Source: Eubacterium sp.
GTDB taxonomy: Bacteria > Bacillota > Clostridia > Lachnospirales > Lachnospiraceae
Direction of reading: 5' to 3'
Assembly (NCBI GenBank): GCA_020844525.1
Contig: JAJGAH010000167.1
Span: 1 to 6,139 of the forward strand
DNA length: 6,139 nt
The position numbers and the translations under genes are program-made. Of the stretch, positions 5,218 through 6,139 are shown piece by piece (the first letter of the stretch is position 1; every line of letters begins with the position of its first letter). A model generated the notes under the pieces. The model was not told the DNA's origin, did not search any database, and saw nothing but the letters and a program-made list of their open reading frames with translations.

Positions 5218-6103
5218 ACAGGAACTGAGAGAGCGCCATGCCAGGGCGAATGAGATTATTTCAGAGTATCTTCCCGGCGAACAGGCAGTTCCGGGCAGAC
5301 TGGCAGAGGCGATGGACTACAGTATCAGGATCGGTGGAAAAAGAATCCGGCCGATCCTGATGCAGGAGAGCTATCGGATGTATGGCGGCCATGAAGCGGT
5401 GGTAGAGCCTTTTATGGCGGCAATCGAGATGATTCATACCCACTCCCTGATACACGACGACCTGCCGGCCCTGGATAATGACGAGCTGCGCAGAGGAAAC
5501 AGGACCACACATGCTGTCTTCGGGGAGGCAATCGGCATTCTGGCCGGTGATGCCCTTTTGAATTTCGCTTATGAGACAGCGCTTCAGGCCTTTGGTCTTA
5601 CCAAAGAGACAGAGCGGGTTGTGGAGGGACTGCGGATTCTCGCAGGCAAGTCCGGGTTATTCGGCATGCTTGGCGGGCAGAGCGTCGACGTGGAGAACGA
5701 CAAGGACGGTATGTGTCCGCTGGACCAGGATGAGCTGGATTATATTTATCTCCACAAGACGGCGGCGCTGATTGAGGCGCCGCTGATGATCGGTGCGGTG
5801 CTTGCCGGTGCCGGAAAGGATGAAGTCAGCTGTATGGAGGAAATCGGAAGACGGATCGGTCTGGCCTTTCAGATCCAGGATGATATCCTGGACGTGACCA
5901 GTACGACCGGACAGCTGGGAAAGCCTATTGATTCAGACCGGAAGAATGACAAGACAACCTATGTCACGCTGCAGGGAACCACGCAGTCTGCGAAAACAGT
6001 GCAGGAGCTGACAAAGGAGGCAGTGCGGCTTCTGGACACCCTTCCTGGTGAGAAGGAGTTCCTCAGGGAGATGCTGCTTCGGATGGCATCCAGAACCAGG
6101 TAA
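5207..6103 (+). CDS. ispA: Trans-prenyl diphosphate synthase (farnesyl or geranylgeranyl)
   Basis: This enzyme joins isopentenyl diphosphate units to an allylic primer in the cytosol, supplying precursors for undecaprenyl carriers and quinones. The protein has 298 residues from a GTG at 5207. GGGTGA (5196-5201) lies 5 nt upstream, and the start overlaps xseB by 11 nt, so translation is coupled. Family motifs: GGKRIRP (43-49), first aspartate-rich motif DDLPALD (84-90) with the two-residue insertion of bacterial farnesyl synthases, RRG (95-97), GGQ (156-158), HKT (183-185), second aspartate-rich motif DDILD (225-229), and K239, K249 and Y252 near the C-terminus. Unusual points are H79, five residues before the first motif, where farnesyl synthases normally have tyrosine, and A186 in the usual KTGALI motif. 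H79 suggests a longer product, so ispA is a family symbol and the enzyme may be a geranylgeranyl synthase. Confidence 0.93.
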   Translation: MNFEQELRERHARANEIISEYLPGEQAVPGRLAEAMDYSIRIGGKRIRPILMQESYRMYGGHEAVVEPFMAAIEMIHTHSLIHDDLPALDNDELRRGNRTTHAVFGEAIGILAGDALLNFAYETALQAFGLTKETERVVEGLRILAGKSGLFGMLGGQSVDVENDKDGMCPLDQDELDYIYLHKTAALIEAPLMIGAVLAGAGKDEVSCMEEIGRRIGLAFQIQDDILDVTSTTGQLGKPIDSDRKNDKTTYVTLQGTTQSAKTVQELTKEAVRLLDTLPGEKEFLREMLLRMASRTR

Positions 6104-6139
6104 GGACAGATATCTGAGATCAGACAGAGAGGCAGGAAG
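6104..6139 (+). other. Leader of the next gene, cut by the window edge
   Basis: No terminator follows the ispA stop. A small dyad TCTGA-GA-TCAGA (6113-6124) is present, and the window ends in AGGAAG (6134-6139), a plausible ribosome site. In related Clostridia dxs (1-deoxyxylulose 5-phosphate synthase) often comes next, but nothing of it is visible here. Confidence 0.4.

Overview
The window looks like a stretch of chromosome from a Gram-positive, Clostridia-type bacterium, most likely Lachnospiraceae. The reasons are the gene order Asp23/Gls24 protein - nusB - xseA - xseB - polyprenyl synthase, Bacillota-style protein sequences, strong purine-rich Shine-Dalgarno sites, and sigma-A promoters with extended -10 elements. 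The base composition is moderate. All complete genes run on the + strand. One gene runs off the left edge on the - strand.

Layout. Positions 1-309 hold the N-terminal 103 codons of an unrecognised cytosolic protein on the - strand. Positions 310-751 are a 442-base divergent control region. It contains an extended -10 site for the left gene inside a perfect 14-bp palindrome, a 16-bp near-perfect inverted repeat, three tandem copies of a 27-bp unit, a good sigma-A promoter facing right, and a GC-rich hairpin in the leader. Positions 752-2344 encode peptide chain release factor 3 (prfC) from a GTG start. A second strong promoter at 2373-2401 then drives a 129-residue Asp23/Gls24 protein, followed by nusB, xseA, xseB and a farnesyl/geranylgeranyl diphosphate synthase. 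The last 36 bases appear to be the leader of a further gene. In related genomes this is often dxs, but it lies outside the window.

How the genes work together. prfC acts in translation termination and has its own promoter. The second group is a conserved housekeeping cluster: antitermination (NusB), the two subunits of exonuclease VII (XseA and XseB), and isoprenoid chain elongation. xseA/xseB overlap by 1 nt and xseB/ispA by 11 nt, which implies translational coupling. The gaps before nusB (136 nt) and xseA (180 nt) are larger than usual for an operon and may hold secondary signals.

I see no mobile element, CRISPR array, tRNA, rRNA or defence system, and no evidence of a wholly new system. 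The points most worth a second look are: a histidine in place of the usual tyrosine at the chain-length position of the prenyl synthase, which predicts a longer product than farnesyl diphosphate; the repeat-rich control region upstream of prfC; an inverted repeat overlapping the -35 box of the Asp23 promoter; and a short string near the left edge that resembles sequencing-adapter sequence.
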